A program made the translations under genes and the position numbers. From NCBI RefSeq assembly GCF_014280075.1, contig NZ_CP047950.1, positions 1,116,001 to 1,180,000 on the forward strand: DNA of 64,000 nt, written 5' to 3'. The first letter of the stretch is position 1. Each line of letters starts with the position of its first letter. This document shows positions 43,180-53,418 of this stretch, one piece after another. The notes beneath the pieces are model-generated. The model was not told where the DNA came from and did not search any database. It worked only from the letters and a program-made list of their open reading frames with translations. Source of the stretch: Synechococcus sp. A15-62 (lineage in GTDB: Bacteria > Cyanobacteriota > Cyanobacteriia > PCC-6307 > Cyanobiaceae).

Positions 43180-46100
43180 TCAGGCGCTGAAGTAACGAGC
43201 CTGGGAGTGGAGAGCCACCAATGCTGTGGTGCTCTGCTCAGGCTCGAGCTGGTCACTCGCGTCCATGCTCAAGCCGATGCGCTCAGCTCCGAGCCAATCC
43301 AGCTGCTGCCTGGAATCAGCCACATTGGGGCAAGCGGGGTAGCCGAAGGAGTACCGGCTGCCGCGGTATCGCTGCGCCAGCACATCCCGCAGGGCCATGC
43401 CGTCGGGATCAGCGAAGCCGAGCTCCGAACGAATCCGTGCATGCACCCATTCGGCCATCGCTTCGGCCATCTGCACCGCAAGACCATGGAAGTACAGGTA
43501 GTCGCTGTAGCGATCGCCCTTGAACAGCTCCTGAGCCACCACAGAGGCCTTCTGGCCCATGGTCACCGCCTGCATCGGCAGCACATCCGTCGGACGTCCC
43601 TCAGCGTCCAGATCGTTGAAGAAATCGGCAATGCAATAGCGGTTGCCAGACCGTTGACGGGGAAGCTCAAAACGCCCGAGTTCCCGCGTGCCGTCGGCAT
43701 CGAACACCCGAAGGCTGTTGCCATCGCGTCCCACAGGGAAGTAGCCGTAAACCGCCCGGGGGGTCAACAGCGACTCACCCATGCAGCGCTGCATCCACTC
43801 CTTCAGCACCGGCTCTGCCTTCTCCGCCAGCATCGCCTCATAGTCGTCTCTGCTCTGCTCCTTGGTTTTTCGGAGCATCCACTGGCCTGCAAAAAGGGCA
43901 TTGCGGTCGAGGTAGTGGAAGACCTCAGCGATATCGATGTCGGCCTCAGTGATCACCGCAGAGCCGAGGAAGGGAGCCAGCGGTGCGGCTTCAGCGGGAA
44001 CGGCGTCGGATCGATCTGAACTCACCGGCGGCAGATCCGCTGCCGGAGCATCCGTTGCGGAGGCGGAGGTCTCCTCAGCCTTGTCGGAGGTTGTCGACTC
44101 TTCATCCAGGCCAACCCCTTGGGGAGCATCAGCAAGAAAGCCCTTGGGGTTGGTCCAGTTGTCGCTGCGCTTCGCATCCATCAAGGCATCCATGAAGCGC
44201 AGATCAGCGAAGGCATCACGGCCGTAGATCACCTTGCCGTCGTACACCTCGCGGCAGTCCTTCTGCACGAAGCGTGGCGTCAGGGCCGCACCGCCGAGGA
44301 TCACAGGAACATCAATCCCCGCATCGTTGAAGGCTTGAAGGTTGTCCTTCATGAAGGCCGTGGATTTCACCAGCAGACCGCTCATGGCGATGCAATCGGC
44401 CTGATGTTCGCGCTGGGCCTCAACGATGGCTTCACAGCTCTGCTTGATGCCGAGGTTGATCACTTCGTAGCCGTTGTTGGTGAGGATGATGTCCACCAGG
44501 TTCTTGCCGATGTCATGGACATCGCCCTTCACCGTGGCGATCAGGAACTTGCCCTTGCTAGTGCTCTCGCCCTCGCTTTTTTCCATGTGCGGCTCGAGGT
44601 GAGCCACGGCGGATTTCATGGTCTCGGCGCTTTGCAGCACGAAGGGGAGCTGCATTTGGCCGCTGCCGAACAATTCACCCACCACCTTCATGCCATCCAG
44701 CAGGAAGGTGTTGATGATCTGCAGAGGGGGATAGGTCTGCAGCGCCTCGTCCAAGGAGGGCTCAAGCCCGATGCGCTCGCCATCAATGATGTGCTGCTTA
44801 AGCCGTTCCTCAATCGGCAGATCCGCCAGCGAGGGGCCCGAGGCACGGGCTTCCTTGGTGCTGACTCCCTCGAACAACTTGGTGAGTTCGGTGAGCGGGT
44901 CGTAGACGCAGATGCCGTCCTCGAAACGGCGGTTGTCATTGATCAGATCACGACACACCGTCTGGTGGTCATCGCTGATCTTGATCAACGGAAGAATCTT
45001 GGCGGGGCTGACGATGGCCGAATCCATGCCGGCTTCACAGCAGTCGTGGAGGAAGACCGAATTCAGCGTGATCCGTGCTGCCGGTGAGAGGCCGAAACTC
45101 ACATTGCTGACCCCGAGCACCACGTGCACACCGGGAAGGTTCTCCCGGATCATCCGGATGGCATCCACAGTGGCGCGACCATTCAGCCGGTCTTCCTCAA
45201 TACCAGTGGAAATGGGAAGAGCCAGGGGGTCGTAGAAGATCTCGTGGTCGGGGATGCCGAACTCCAGAGCATCGCGATAGGCCCGCTGGGCGATGGCGAA
45301 CTTCTTCTCGGCCGTTCTGGCCATCCCTTCTTCGTCGATCGTGCCGACCACCACAGCGGCGCCGTAGCGGCGAGCCAACTCCAAAACCTTGAAGAAGCGC
45401 TCGTCACCGTCTTCGTAGTTGGTGGAGTTGAGGATGCACTTGCCCCCGGCCACCTTGAGGCCCGCTTCCATCTTCTGCCACTCGGTGGAATCGAGCATCA
45501 GGGGCAGGTTGACGTTGGTGACCAGACGGCTCACCAGCTCGTGCATGTCCCGTTCGCCATCGCGACCGACGTAGTCGACGTTGACGTCGAGCACGTGGGC
45601 ATTCTCCTTCACCTGGCCCCGTGCCACCGACACCAGACCATCCCAGTCTTCTTCCGCCAGCAGTTCGCGCACCTTGCGGCTACCACTGGCATTGAGCCGC
45701 TCACCAATGATCAGGAAGGAGTTGTCCTGGTGGTAAGGCGTGACGCCATAGATCGATGAGGCGGCAGGCTCGTAATTGAGGCTGGGTCGCACATCCTCTG
45801 CGCTGGCGCGATCCCAGCGGGAGGGGCGTTCAGCCGGTTTGAGCTCCTGCGCCAGTTCCGCCAGGCTGCCGATGTGGGCGGGGGTGGTACCGCAGCAGCC
45901 ACCGATCACCTGCACGCCGAGGTCTTCAACGAAGTGCATCAGCTGCATCTTCAGCTCCACCGGCGTGAGTCGGTAATGGGCAACGCCGCCAACGTTTTCC
46001 GGCAGACCGGCATTGGGAATGCAGCTGACGGTGAAAGGGGAATGCTCGGAGAGATAGCGAATGTGCTCCTTCATCTGCTCCGGACCGGTGGCGCAGTTCA

Positions 46101-46806
46101 GGCCGAGGATGTCGATCGGAAACGGTTCAAGGATCGACACCACGGCAGCGATGTCCGTGCCGACGAGCATGGTGCCGGTGGTTTCCATCGTGACCGACAC
46201 CATCAGAGCCCGCCGCTCACCGGTGGCGGCAAAGGCCTCTTCGATGCCCTGTAGCGCTGCCTTGATCTGCAGCACGTCCTGACAGGTTTCGACGATGAAC
46301 AGGTCGACGTTGCCGGCGATCAGTCCCTCAGCCTGCTCGCGGAACGAATCCCGCATCGTGTCGAAATCGATGTGGCCGAGGGTGGGCAACTTGGTGGTGG
46401 GTCCCATGGAGCCCGCCACGAAGCGGGGCTTTTCAGGGGTGCTGAATTCATCAGCCATTTCCCGGGCCAGCTCCGCAGCCCGCTTGTTGAGCTCGAAGGC
46501 CTTGTCTTCCAGGCCGTATTCCGCCAGCACGATCGATGCAGCGCCGAAGGTGTCGGTCTCGATGACATCGCAGCCCACCTCGAGGAACTGGCGATGCACG
46601 GCCTTGACAGCATCCGGTTTGGTGACCGCCAGGTTCTCGTTGCAGCCCTCCAGGTCAGGACCACCGAAATCATCAGCGGTGAGCTCCAGCCCCTGAAGGC
46701 TGGTGCCTGTGGCGCCATCGAATACCAGCACAGGACGCTGCGGTCCATGCAGGTGGTCGAGAAATGCAGAGGTGGTGACTTGCCGATCTGCCTGCGTCAC
46801 CATCAT
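43180..46806 (-). CDS. metH: Cobalamin-dependent methionine synthase MetH
   Basis: The 1208-residue protein has the four MetH modules in order. The homocysteine domain (about 1-330) has zinc cysteines in LGLNCATGP and [11 protein letters not shown]. The methyltetrahydrofolate domain (about 350-640) has [14 protein letters not shown]. The cobalamin cap and Rossmann domain (about 680-890) has the His ligand in [16 protein letters not shown]. The activation domain (about 980-1208) has [19 protein letters not shown]. It methylates homocysteine using methyl-B12. The 63-nt spacer to ilvE leaves no room for a cobalamin riboswitch of normal size. Confidence 0.97.
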   Translation of the reverse strand: MMVTQADRQVTTSAFLDHLHGPQRPVLVFDGATGTSLQGLELTADDFGGPDLEGCNENLAVTKPDAVKAVHRQFLEVGCDVIETDTFGAASIVLAEYGLEDKAFELNKRAAELAREMADEFSTPEKPRFVAGSMGPTTKLPTLGHIDFDTMRDSFREQAEGLIAGNVDLFIVETCQDVLQIKAALQGIEEAFAATGERRALMVSVTMETTGTMLVGTDIAAVVSILEPFPIDILGLNCATGPEQMKEHIRYLSEHSPFTVSCIPNAGLPENVGGVAHYRLTPVELKMQLMHFVEDLGVQVIGGCCGTTPAHIGSLAELAQELKPAERPSRWDRASAEDVRPSLNYEPAASSIYGVTPYHQDNSFLIIGERLNASGSRKVRELLAEEDWDGLVSVARGQVKENAHVLDVNVDYVGRDGERDMHELVSRLVTNVNLPLMLDSTEWQKMEAGLKVAGGKCILNSTNYEDGDERFFKVLELARRYGAAVVVGTIDEEGMARTAEKKFAIAQRAYRDALEFGIPDHEIFYDPLALPISTGIEEDRLNGRATVDAIRMIRENLPGVHVVLGVSNVSFGLSPAARITLNSVFLHDCCEAGMDSAIVSPAKILPLIKISDDHQTVCRDLINDNRRFEDGICVYDPLTELTKLFEGVSTKEARASGPSLADLPIEERLKQHIIDGERIGLEPSLDEALQTYPPLQIINTFLLDGMKVVGELFGSGQMQLPFVLQSAETMKSAVAHLEPHMEKSEGESTSKGKFLIATVKGDVHDIGKNLVDIILTNNGYEVINLGIKQSCEAIVEAQREHQADCIAMSGLLVKSTAFMKDNLQAFNDAGIDVPVILGGAALTPRFVQKDCREVYDGKVIYGRDAFADLRFMDALMDAKRSDNWTNPKGFLADAPQGVGLDEESTTSDKAEETSASATDAPAADLPPVSSDRSDAVPAEAAPLAPFLGSAVITEADIDIAEVFHYLDRNALFAGQWMLRKTKEQSRDDYEAMLAEKAEPVLKEWMQRCMGESLLTPRAVYGYFPVGRDGNSLRVFDADGTRELGRFELPRQRSGNRYCIADFFNDLDAEGRPTDVLPMQAVTMGQKASVVAQELFKGDRYSDYLYFHGLAVQMAEAMAEWVHARIRSELGFADPDGMALRDVLAQRYRGSRYSFGYPACPNVADSRQQLDWLGAERIGLSMDASDQLEPEQSTTALVALHSQARYFSA

Positions 46807-46869
46807 CCGTACACCCCCTGAGAGGAACTGATCTTAAGAAAAGCTCAGAGCAAACTTCAGCCGTTTCGA

Positions 46870-47784
46870 TCAGGCAATGGAAATGCGGGTCACCCAGTGC
46901 TCATAGGCGGGGTCCCGTCCTTCGGTGATCGCCACCAGCTTGGCTTTCAGCGCATCCATTACAGGACGCTTGGCGTTCAGCACCGTGGATTCGATCTGAC
47001 GGATCGGCGTAACTTTGGCGGCCGTGCCGGAGAGGAACACTTCATCGGCGATGAACAACTCGGTTTTGTCCACCGGACGTTCAATCACAGGAATGTCCAT
47101 CGCTTTGGCCAGCTCAATCACGCTGGCGCGGGTGATGCCCTCGAGGATGTCCTGATCCACTCCAGGCGTGATGAGCTGGCCATCACGCACCAGGAACAGG
47201 TTCATGCCGCTGGCTTCACTGATCTTGCCGCGACTGTTCAACAGCAAGGCTTCGTCGAAACCACTCTGCACGGCTTCCGTCTTGGCCAGGGAACTGGTGA
47301 TGTAGGCGCCGGAGATCTTGCCGCGCAGCGGCAGAGAGCGATCCTCCTGGCGGGTCCAGCTGCTGATCCGGCAGCTGACCCCCTCCGGAGACAGGTAATC
47401 CCCCAAGGGGAGTCCGTAGATCAGAAAATCGGTCTCGATGTTGTGCAGGCGCGGAGCAATGCCCAGATCGCTGGTGTACACAAAGGGCCGCAGATAGATC
47501 GGCTGGTCAGGCTTGTTGGCCTGCAGCATCGCGGTGAGAGCTGAGAGGATCGTCTCCTCACTCAGATCCGTGAGCAGCAACCGGGCGCTCTGGCTGAGAC
47601 GCCGGGCGTGCCGATCAGCACGGAACAGCAGCATGGTGTTGCTGTTCTGGGGATCGGGAATGGCGCGCATGCCCCCAAAGGCACCGGTGCCGTAGTGCAA
47701 GGCATGGGTGGCAATGGAGATCCTGGCCTCCTCGAAGGGAACGCACTGGCCCTGGAACCAGGCATAGGGCAGGAACTGATGCAT
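46870..47784 (-). CDS. ilvE: Branched-chain amino acid aminotransferase
   Basis: The 304-residue fold-type IV PLP enzyme has FEEARISIATHALHYGTGAF at the N-terminus, RPFVYTSDLGIAP, PLP lysine in RGKISGAYITSSLAKTEA, and SGMNLFLVRDGQLITPGVDQ, then DILEGITRASVIELA. It interconverts branched-chain amino acids and their 2-oxo acids. The ATG at 47784 is used; a GTG one codon earlier is possible. It diverges from cobN across 65 nt. Confidence 0.95.
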   Translation of the reverse strand: MHQFLPYAWFQGQCVPFEEARISIATHALHYGTGAFGGMRAIPDPQNSNTMLLFRADRHARRLSQSARLLLTDLSEETILSALTAMLQANKPDQPIYLRPFVYTSDLGIAPRLHNIETDFLIYGLPLGDYLSPEGVSCRISSWTRQEDRSLPLRGKISGAYITSSLAKTEAVQSGFDEALLLNSRGKISEASGMNLFLVRDGQLITPGVDQDILEGITRASVIELAKAMDIPVIERPVDKTELFIADEVFLSGTAAKVTPIRQIESTVLNAKRPVMDALKAKLVAITEGRDPAYEHWVTRISIA

Positions 47785-47849
47785 CACCGTGATGGATCCG
47801 ATCGCTGAATCTTCTCACCACCGGGCACCGCAACACGGAGAATGGGGCC

Positions 47850-50800
47850 ATGCACCGCCTTGCCACCTGTCCGGGTCTGGACCCACCGGAAGATGTGGTG
47901 CTCGTGGAGCAGCCGGGCGCGGATGTGCTGTTCCTCACCAGCGCAGGCACAGACATCAGCTGTCTGGACGCCAGCCTGCCGAGCAACCCGGCCTGGAACG
48001 AGCGGATCCGGGCGTTGCCCCTGAGCTGCCTGGAGCACCCAGCGCAGCTGGACCATTACCTCAACACCACCGCCCAGGCGGCGCACTTGATCGTGGTGCG
48101 CCTGCTCGGCAGCCGTGGGCACTGGAGCTACGGCCTCGAGCAACTGCAGCGCTGGTGTGCAGACGACACACAGCGGCAACTGCTCGTCCTCGCCGGAACG
48201 GCTGATCAGAGCAACGAACTGCATGGGCTGGGCTCCTGCAGTGCTGAACTGGCCGATCAGCTGTCGGCACTGCTGCGGGAAGGGGGCATCGACAACATGG
48301 GGCGGTTCCTCGGAGCTCTCGAGGCTCTGCTGGAGGGAACCCCCGTATCACCCGACAGCGTTGCGGTGGTGCCTTGCCCCGATCCGATGGCCTGGGATTG
48401 GCGCGCTGAAGCGGGGTCTGCGGTGGGCGTGGTGCTCTATCGGGCCCAGTTTCAGGCCGGAGACCTTGGCCTGGCGGATGCCCTCACGGCCGCCCTGCGG
48501 CAAGAGGGGCTGCGGCCCTGTCTGCTCTGGGTCAGCAGCTTGAGAGACCCGGCAGTGCAAGCCGGCGTTCACGACCTGTTGCAGCAGCAAAACGCTGAGC
48601 TGGTGATTGCGGGCACGTCCTTTGCCTCGGTGCAGACAGAACAGGCCGGCCTTGGCAGCCCTCTCTGGGATCGGCTCGATCGACCGGTGTTGCAGCTGCT
48701 CAGCAGCAGCCGCAGCCGAGCCCAGTGGCTGGAGAGCAGCCAGGGGCTGAATCCGATGGATCTGTCATTGCAGGTGGTGATGCCGGAGCTGGATGCTCGG
48801 ATCACTACGCGGCCCTGCGGTTTTCGTGACCACCGGCAGACCATTGGCCCCCTGGCCACGGCCATTCCCTGCCTGCAGCCGGATTCATCTGGACTCGCGT
48901 GGCTGGCAGAGCACAGCCGTCGCTGGGTGGAGCTGCGACAGACCCCCTGTGTCAAGAGGCGCATCGCGATGGTGCTGGCCAACTATCCCGTTCGCGACGG
49001 TCGTGTGGCCAATGGCGTGGGCCTTGATACGCCAGACAGCACGGCGCGGATGCTCCGCTGGCTGGCTGACGCCGGCCATGACCTCGGTTCGGGAGCCTTG
49101 CCGGATTCAGGCGATGGCCTGATGCAACAGCTGTTGTCCGGTCGCACCAATGCACCGGAAGGACAGCACCGCCCAGCGCTGGATCATCTGCCCCTCACCA
49201 CCTATCAGAAGTGGTGGACCAGCGTTCCGGAATCGGCTCGACGCTTGATCGAATCCCGTTGGGGACCTCCAGAAGCGGCCTGCGATCTGGATCCAAACAG
49301 GGGCTTTGCCATTCACGGCCTGCGCTTCGGGCATGTGGTGGTGCTGATCCAGCCGGATCGCGGCTACGACGCCGATCAGATCGCCGATCTCCACTCACCG
49401 GATCTACCGCCACCGCACAGGTATCTGGCCCAGTACCTCTGGCTGCGCAGCGTGCATCAGACCCAGGTGATGCTGCATGTCGGCAAGCACGGCAGTGCGG
49501 AATGGCTGCCGGGCAAGTCAGTGGGGTTGAGCGATGCCTGCGGCCCCGAGCTGGCCCTGGGCCCGATCCCCCACCTTTACCCCTTCATCGTCAACGACCC
49601 TGGCGAAGGATCTCAGGCCAAGCGTCGCGGTCACGCCGTGGTGCTGGACCACCTCACACCGCCATTGGGGCGGGCTGGGCTGCACGGACCGCTGCAACGC
49701 TTGGAGGGCCTGCTCGATGAACTGGTGGAGGTGCGGCAGCTGGGGGGGAAGCGGGCCCGGGTGCTGGAACAGGCGGTGCATTCCAGCCTGCTGTCCCTCA
49801 ACTGGCCCGGAATCCCCAGCCGAGAAGCCATTCGCCGCCAACCGGAGCTGCTGGAGACCTGTCTGGACCAGGCGGAGACCTATCTCTGCGAGCTGAAGGA
49901 ATCGCAGATCCGCACGGGCCTGCATCGGTTCGGTGTAGCGCCATCGGCAGAAGCCGCCGATGAGCTGCTGATCGCCCTGGCCCGCCCCCCCAGGCAGGGG
50001 CAACCAGGCTTGCTGCAGGCCATGGCCCTGGAGGCAGAAATGGACTTTGACCCCTGGCAGCAGGACGAAGGCGACAAGCTCTCGGAGGCGGATCAGACCC
50101 GCCTGAGGTTGCTGAGTGGCGCGAACTGCCGACGGGTGGGGGATGGTTGCGCCTGGCTGGAGCAGCAGGCCCAGCTGTTGATCCGACGGATCATCCATGG
50201 GGAACAGGCCGAAGGACTGGCGGAACCGTTCCGGACCTGGAGCCGGGAGGATCCCTGCCTACAGAACCTGCAGGGCGATCTCTGGCCCCGCTTGAACGGT
50301 TGTGCTGCCGCCGAAAAAGAGGCCTTCCTGCGGGGCATTCAGGGGCAGCGCATCGCTGCGGGGCCCTCAGGGGCACCGAGTCGCGGTCGGCCCGATGTGC
50401 TGCCCACGGGCCGAAATTTCTATTCCGTCGATCTGCGGGGCTTGCCCACGGAAGCCGCCTGGGACCTGGGGCGACGCTCGGCAGAGCAGTTGCTGGATCT
50501 GCATCTGCTGGAGCAGGGGGAACCGCTGCGCCATCTGGCGTTGTCGGTCTGGGGAACAGCCACGATGCGCAATGGCGGAGAAGACATCGCCCAGCTGCTG
50601 GCCCTGATCGGTGTTCGACCGGTCTGGGATGGGCCCACCCGAAGGTTGGTGGACCTGGAAGTGATTCCAGCCCGTCTGCTGGGGCGACCGCGGGTGGATG
50701 TGGTGCTGCGCATCTCCGGGCTGTTTCGCGATGCCTTTCCCCAGTTGGTGGGCTGGGTGCATCAGGCCCAGTCGATGGTGGCGGCCCTTGATGAACCGGA

Positions 50801-51578
50801 TGAACTGAATCCCCTGGCTGAGCTCACCCGTCAAAGCGGGCCCCAGGGCCGAATTTATGGATCCGCCCCCGGTGCCTACGGAGCCGGACTACAAGCCCTG
50901 ATCGACAGTGGCGCCTGGGACTCCCGAGCAGACCTTGGCCAGGCCTTCCTGAGTTGGAGCCAATGGTCGTACGACGGTGCCGCCGCCCCCAGCCTTGATC
51001 GTTCCGGCCTCGAGCAGGCCCTGGGCAGGGTGCAGGTGGTGCTCCACAACCAGGACAACCGCGAGCACGACCTGCTCGATTCCGACGACTACTACCAGTT
51101 CCAGGGGGGCCTTAGTGCAGCGGTGGAAGAGGTGTCAGGAGCACGGCCGCAGCTTTGGTTCGGAGACCATTCCCGCCCCGAACGGCCTCGCCTGCACCGG
51201 CTTGAAAAGGAACTCGACAAGGTGATGCGCAGCAGGATGCTCAACCCCCGCTGGATCGAGGGAATGATGCAGCACGGCTACAAAGGTGCCTTCGAAATGG
51301 GGGCCAGCCTTGACTACCTGTTTGCTTACGACGCCTCCACCGATCGCGTTCCCGATTGGTGTTACGGCGCGCTGTGCGACCAGTGGCTGAGCCAGACGAA
51401 AATCCTCGATTTCCTGGAGGGGAGCAATCCCTGGGTGCTCAGGGACATGGCCGAACGACTGCTGGAGGCCTCGAATCGAGGCCTTTGGACGTCAGCGACG
51501 AAAGACCAACTGCTTCACCTGCAACAACTGGTGAACAGCAGCGAAGCCCAGATTGAACGAGGGAGCCCTATTTGTTGA
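47850..51578 (+). CDS. cobN: Cobaltochelatase subunit CobN
   Basis: The 1242-residue protein shows the CobN/magnesium-chelatase H-type segments MLANYPxR-like MVLANYPVRDGRVANGVGLD, TPDSTARMLRWL, VMLHVGKHGSAEWLPGKSVG and YGSAPGAYGAGLQALID, and ends with DYLFAYDASTDRVPDWCY. It is the large subunit that inserts cobalt into hydrogenobyrinate diamide. Length and the cobalamin genes cobU and metH nearby favour CobN over the slightly longer ChlH. Its end overlaps the convergent unknown gene by 11 nt. Confidence 0.92.
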   Translation: MHRLATCPGLDPPEDVVLVEQPGADVLFLTSAGTDISCLDASLPSNPAWNERIRALPLSCLEHPAQLDHYLNTTAQAAHLIVVRLLGSRGHWSYGLEQLQRWCADDTQRQLLVLAGTADQSNELHGLGSCSAELADQLSALLREGGIDNMGRFLGALEALLEGTPVSPDSVAVVPCPDPMAWDWRAEAGSAVGVVLYRAQFQAGDLGLADALTAALRQEGLRPCLLWVSSLRDPAVQAGVHDLLQQQNAELVIAGTSFASVQTEQAGLGSPLWDRLDRPVLQLLSSSRSRAQWLESSQGLNPMDLSLQVVMPELDARITTRPCGFRDHRQTIGPLATAIPCLQPDSSGLAWLAEHSRRWVELRQTPCVKRRIAMVLANYPVRDGRVANGVGLDTPDSTARMLRWLADAGHDLGSGALPDSGDGLMQQLLSGRTNAPEGQHRPALDHLPLTTYQKWWTSVPESARRLIESRWGPPEAACDLDPNRGFAIHGLRFGHVVVLIQPDRGYDADQIADLHSPDLPPPHRYLAQYLWLRSVHQTQVMLHVGKHGSAEWLPGKSVGLSDACGPELALGPIPHLYPFIVNDPGEGSQAKRRGHAVVLDHLTPPLGRAGLHGPLQRLEGLLDELVEVRQLGGKRARVLEQAVHSSLLSLNWPGIPSREAIRRQPELLETCLDQAETYLCELKESQIRTGLHRFGVAPSAEAADELLIALARPPRQGQPGLLQAMALEAEMDFDPWQQDEGDKLSEADQTRLRLLSGANCRRVGDGCAWLEQQAQLLIRRIIHGEQAEGLAEPFRTWSREDPCLQNLQGDLWPRLNGCAAAEKEAFLRGIQGQRIAAGPSGAPSRGRPDVLPTGRNFYSVDLRGLPTEAAWDLGRRSAEQLLDLHLLEQGEPLRHLALSVWGTATMRNGGEDIAQLLALIGVRPVWDGPTRRLVDLEVIPARLLGRPRVDVVLRISGLFRDAFPQLVGWVHQAQSMVAALDEPDELNPLAELTRQSGPQGRIYGSAPGAYGAGLQALIDSGAWDSRADLGQAFLSWSQWSYDGAAAPSLDRSGLEQALGRVQVVLHNQDNREHDLLDSDDYYQFQGGLSAAVEEVSGARPQLWFGDHSRPERPRLHRLEKELDKVMRSRMLNPRWIEGMMQHGYKGAFEMGASLDYLFAYDASTDRVPDWCYGALCDQWLSQTKILDFLEGSNPWVLRDMAERLLEASNRGLWTSATKDQLLHLQQLVNSSEAQIERGSPIC

Positions 51579-52122
51579 GGTCGCGAACCATCTGACGAAA
51601 CGGATCGATCGATCCAGGTTTGGAGGACGGCGCAGCGGAACCCTCCTTGGCCACAAGTTCCTCCTTCGGCTTCAACTCTTCTTTGCGGCCGACGGGAGCA
51701 GCATCTGCGGGGGCAGGGGTGTTCACACCCGTGATGGCGGTGCCCTTGAGGCGCTTGCTCATCTCCTCGGTGCTCACCTGCGTAGCGAAGGTTTTCTTCA
51801 CCGGTGTAGGAATGCCCGCGTTGAGGCTGATTGATTCTTCCTTCTTGACCACACCACCGAGGCCTTCGCTGCGTTTCTCCAGCTTCTCGGTTTCTGCAGC
51901 CACCTCCATGATCTGTTCCTTCGTGCCGGGGCTTGCAGCCGTGCCGGGGAAGGTGCGGCGAATCGTCTTCGACTCGCGCATGTAGTTCACATCCCCCAGG
52001 GAAGAAGAAGCATCAGCATCAAGGAAGAACTCGGCCGGCTTCTCCTTCGCTGGCTTGCGCGGCTGAATCGTGGAGTCGGAATCTGCGGAATCCTTTTTCA
52101 GCAGACGATCCAAGAAGCCCAT
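51568..52122 (-). CDS. Conserved hypothetical hydrophilic protein
   Basis: The 184-residue highly charged protein begins MGFLDRLLKKDSADSDSTIQ and has FFLDADASSSLGDVNYMRES, then KTIRRTFPGTAASPG. A Lys/Glu/Pro-rich, probably disordered half follows, and it ends IDPFRQMVRDLNK. The amphipathic start and the ordered short motifs in disordered sequence suggest a scaffold or adaptor protein, but I cannot name a function. It is 28 nt before... the PHP gene lies upstream on the same strand. Confidence 0.65.
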   Translation of the reverse strand: MGFLDRLLKKDSADSDSTIQPRKPAKEKPAEFFLDADASSSLGDVNYMRESKTIRRTFPGTAASPGTKEQIMEVAAETEKLEKRSEGLGGVVKKEESISLNAGIPTPVKKTFATQVSTEEMSKRLKGTAITGVNTPAPADAAPVGRKEELKPKEELVAKEGSAAPSSKPGSIDPFRQMVRDLNK

Positions 52123-52149
52123 GTCGACCGGAACTGAGATGGAATGAAC

Positions 52150-52797
52150 TTAGCGGCCGCAAAGGTCAAATCCATGGGTATCGGTGCCACACGTACGCAA
52201 AAGGCCAAGGTTGCTCAGCTGATGATCGATGGCCTCACAGATCAACGGACTGGCGGACCAGGTTGGTTGCATCTCGTAGTCGTACCAGGCCTCACCACCA
52301 TCGAACCCGAGCCGGGCTGCCTCATCGATCAGCACGTCATGGCCAAGGCGGTACCGGGCAGGATGGGCCAACACCGCCAGTCCACCGGCGAGATGGATGG
52401 CTTTAACCACCGCCTCAGCCCTTAACGGTTCACCGACGACGGAATCCCCACGGTTGTAGGGCTGGAGCGCAGGGTGGTTGAGCTCGAAGCCAAGGGCGAG
52501 CACATGAACAAGACACCCCTTCAGCAGTGCACTGATTTCCATGCCACTCCAGACGGTGGGGACATCAACACCGCTGGCGCGCTGCTGATCCAGCCAGGCC
52601 TGGATCTCCCGGTGAGCATGGCTGCTGTGGTGATCCGTCACCGCCAGGTGCTTGAGCCCCCGCTCGGTGGCCTGCCGAATTAGGTCCAGCGGTTCAAGGC
52701 TGCCGTCACTGCAGACGGTGTGGCAGTGAAAGTTGTGCGTGGTGGGACAGCTCGATGGCCCCACCTGTTCGAGGACGGTTTTGAGCGGGTGGGTCAT
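52150..52797 (-). CDS. PHP-domain phosphoesterase
   Basis: The 215-residue protein has the four PHP metal motifs: NFHCHTVCSDGSLEPLDLIR (I), LAVTDHHSSH (II), VLAHPARYRLG (III) and GTDTHGFDLCG (IV). This resembles the 3',5'-nucleoside bisphosphate phosphatase/TrpH group of PHP proteins. I chose the ATG at 52797 because GAGGG lies 5 nt upstream; ATG 52809 is an alternative. It follows hemJ closely. Confidence 0.85.
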   Translation of the reverse strand: MTHPLKTVLEQVGPSSCPTTHNFHCHTVCSDGSLEPLDLIRQATERGLKHLAVTDHHSSHAHREIQAWLDQQRASGVDVPTVWSGMEISALLKGCLVHVLALGFELNHPALQPYNRGDSVVGEPLRAEAVVKAIHLAGGLAVLAHPARYRLGHDVLIDEAARLGFDGGEAWYDYEMQPTWSASPLICEAIDHQLSNLGLLRTCGTDTHGFDLCGR

Positions 52798-52810
52798 CTC
52801 AACCCTCATC

Positions 52811-53383
52811 TCAGGCTTTGGCAGAGGCTTCGGCCCGCAGGCGGCGCCAGCGGGCATAGAACTGAATTGACGCTGCCATGAACACCACCAGGGCGACGAT
52901 GAACCAGGTCGCGGCGCTGGTGGGGAACTGCGTTTTGAACACCACCAGCATCACCACGATCACCAGCAGCAACGTGGGCAGCTCATTCAGGGCACGCAGC
53001 TGCTTGCCCGACCAGGCACAGGTGCCGGCATGGAGTTGACCCATCAACCGGTAACAGAACAGGTGGTAAGCCAGCAGGGCAGCCACAAAACCGAGCTTGG
53101 CGTGCATCCAGCCCTGTTGAAGCCAGGAGGGCTGGGCAAGCAGCAACCCGATGGCCATCGACACCGCCACAGCCATCCCCGGCGTGGTGATGATGTTGGC
53201 GAGGCGTTTCTCCATCAAGGTGTATTGATCGCGAAACGGCTGCTGCAGTTCCGGCGCCAGCTCCTCGGTTTCAACGTGATAGATGAACAGGCGAACCAAA
53301 TAAAAAAGGCCCGCAAACCACACCACAACCCCAACGATGTGCAGGGTCTTGAACCAGAGGTAGGCCTCGGGCGAAAACGTCAT
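52811..53383 (-). CDS. hemJ: Protoporphyrinogen IX oxidase HemJ
   Basis: The 190-residue membrane protein has four or five helices and the HemJ motifs AYLWFKTLHIVGVVVWFAGL (conserved His), FYLVRLFIYHVE, and WMHAKLGFVAALLAYHLFCY with RALNELPTLLLVIVVMLVV. HemJ converts protoporphyrinogen IX to protoporphyrin IX, the substrate leading to heme and to chlorophyll by way of AcsF. The ATG at 53383 follows in-frame GTG and TTG codons. Confidence 0.93.
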   Translation of the reverse strand: MTFSPEAYLWFKTLHIVGVVVWFAGLFYLVRLFIYHVETEELAPELQQPFRDQYTLMEKRLANIITTPGMAVAVSMAIGLLLAQPSWLQQGWMHAKLGFVAALLAYHLFCYRLMGQLHAGTCAWSGKQLRALNELPTLLLVIVVMLVVFKTQFPTSAATWFIVALVVFMAASIQFYARWRRLRAEASAKA

Positions 53384-53418
53384 CAACACGACTGATCTGG
53401 AGCGACCTTACGCAGGGT

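Noticed and set aside
44119-45087. 322-codon plus-strand frame over metH
   Set aside because: It is antisense to the cobalamin-binding domain of MetH, and long open antisense frames are common at this GC.
46807-46869. Cobalamin riboswitch for metH, cobN or cobU
   Set aside because: The spacers are about 60 nt or the genes overlap, which is too short for the aptamer, and I saw no B12-box-like core.
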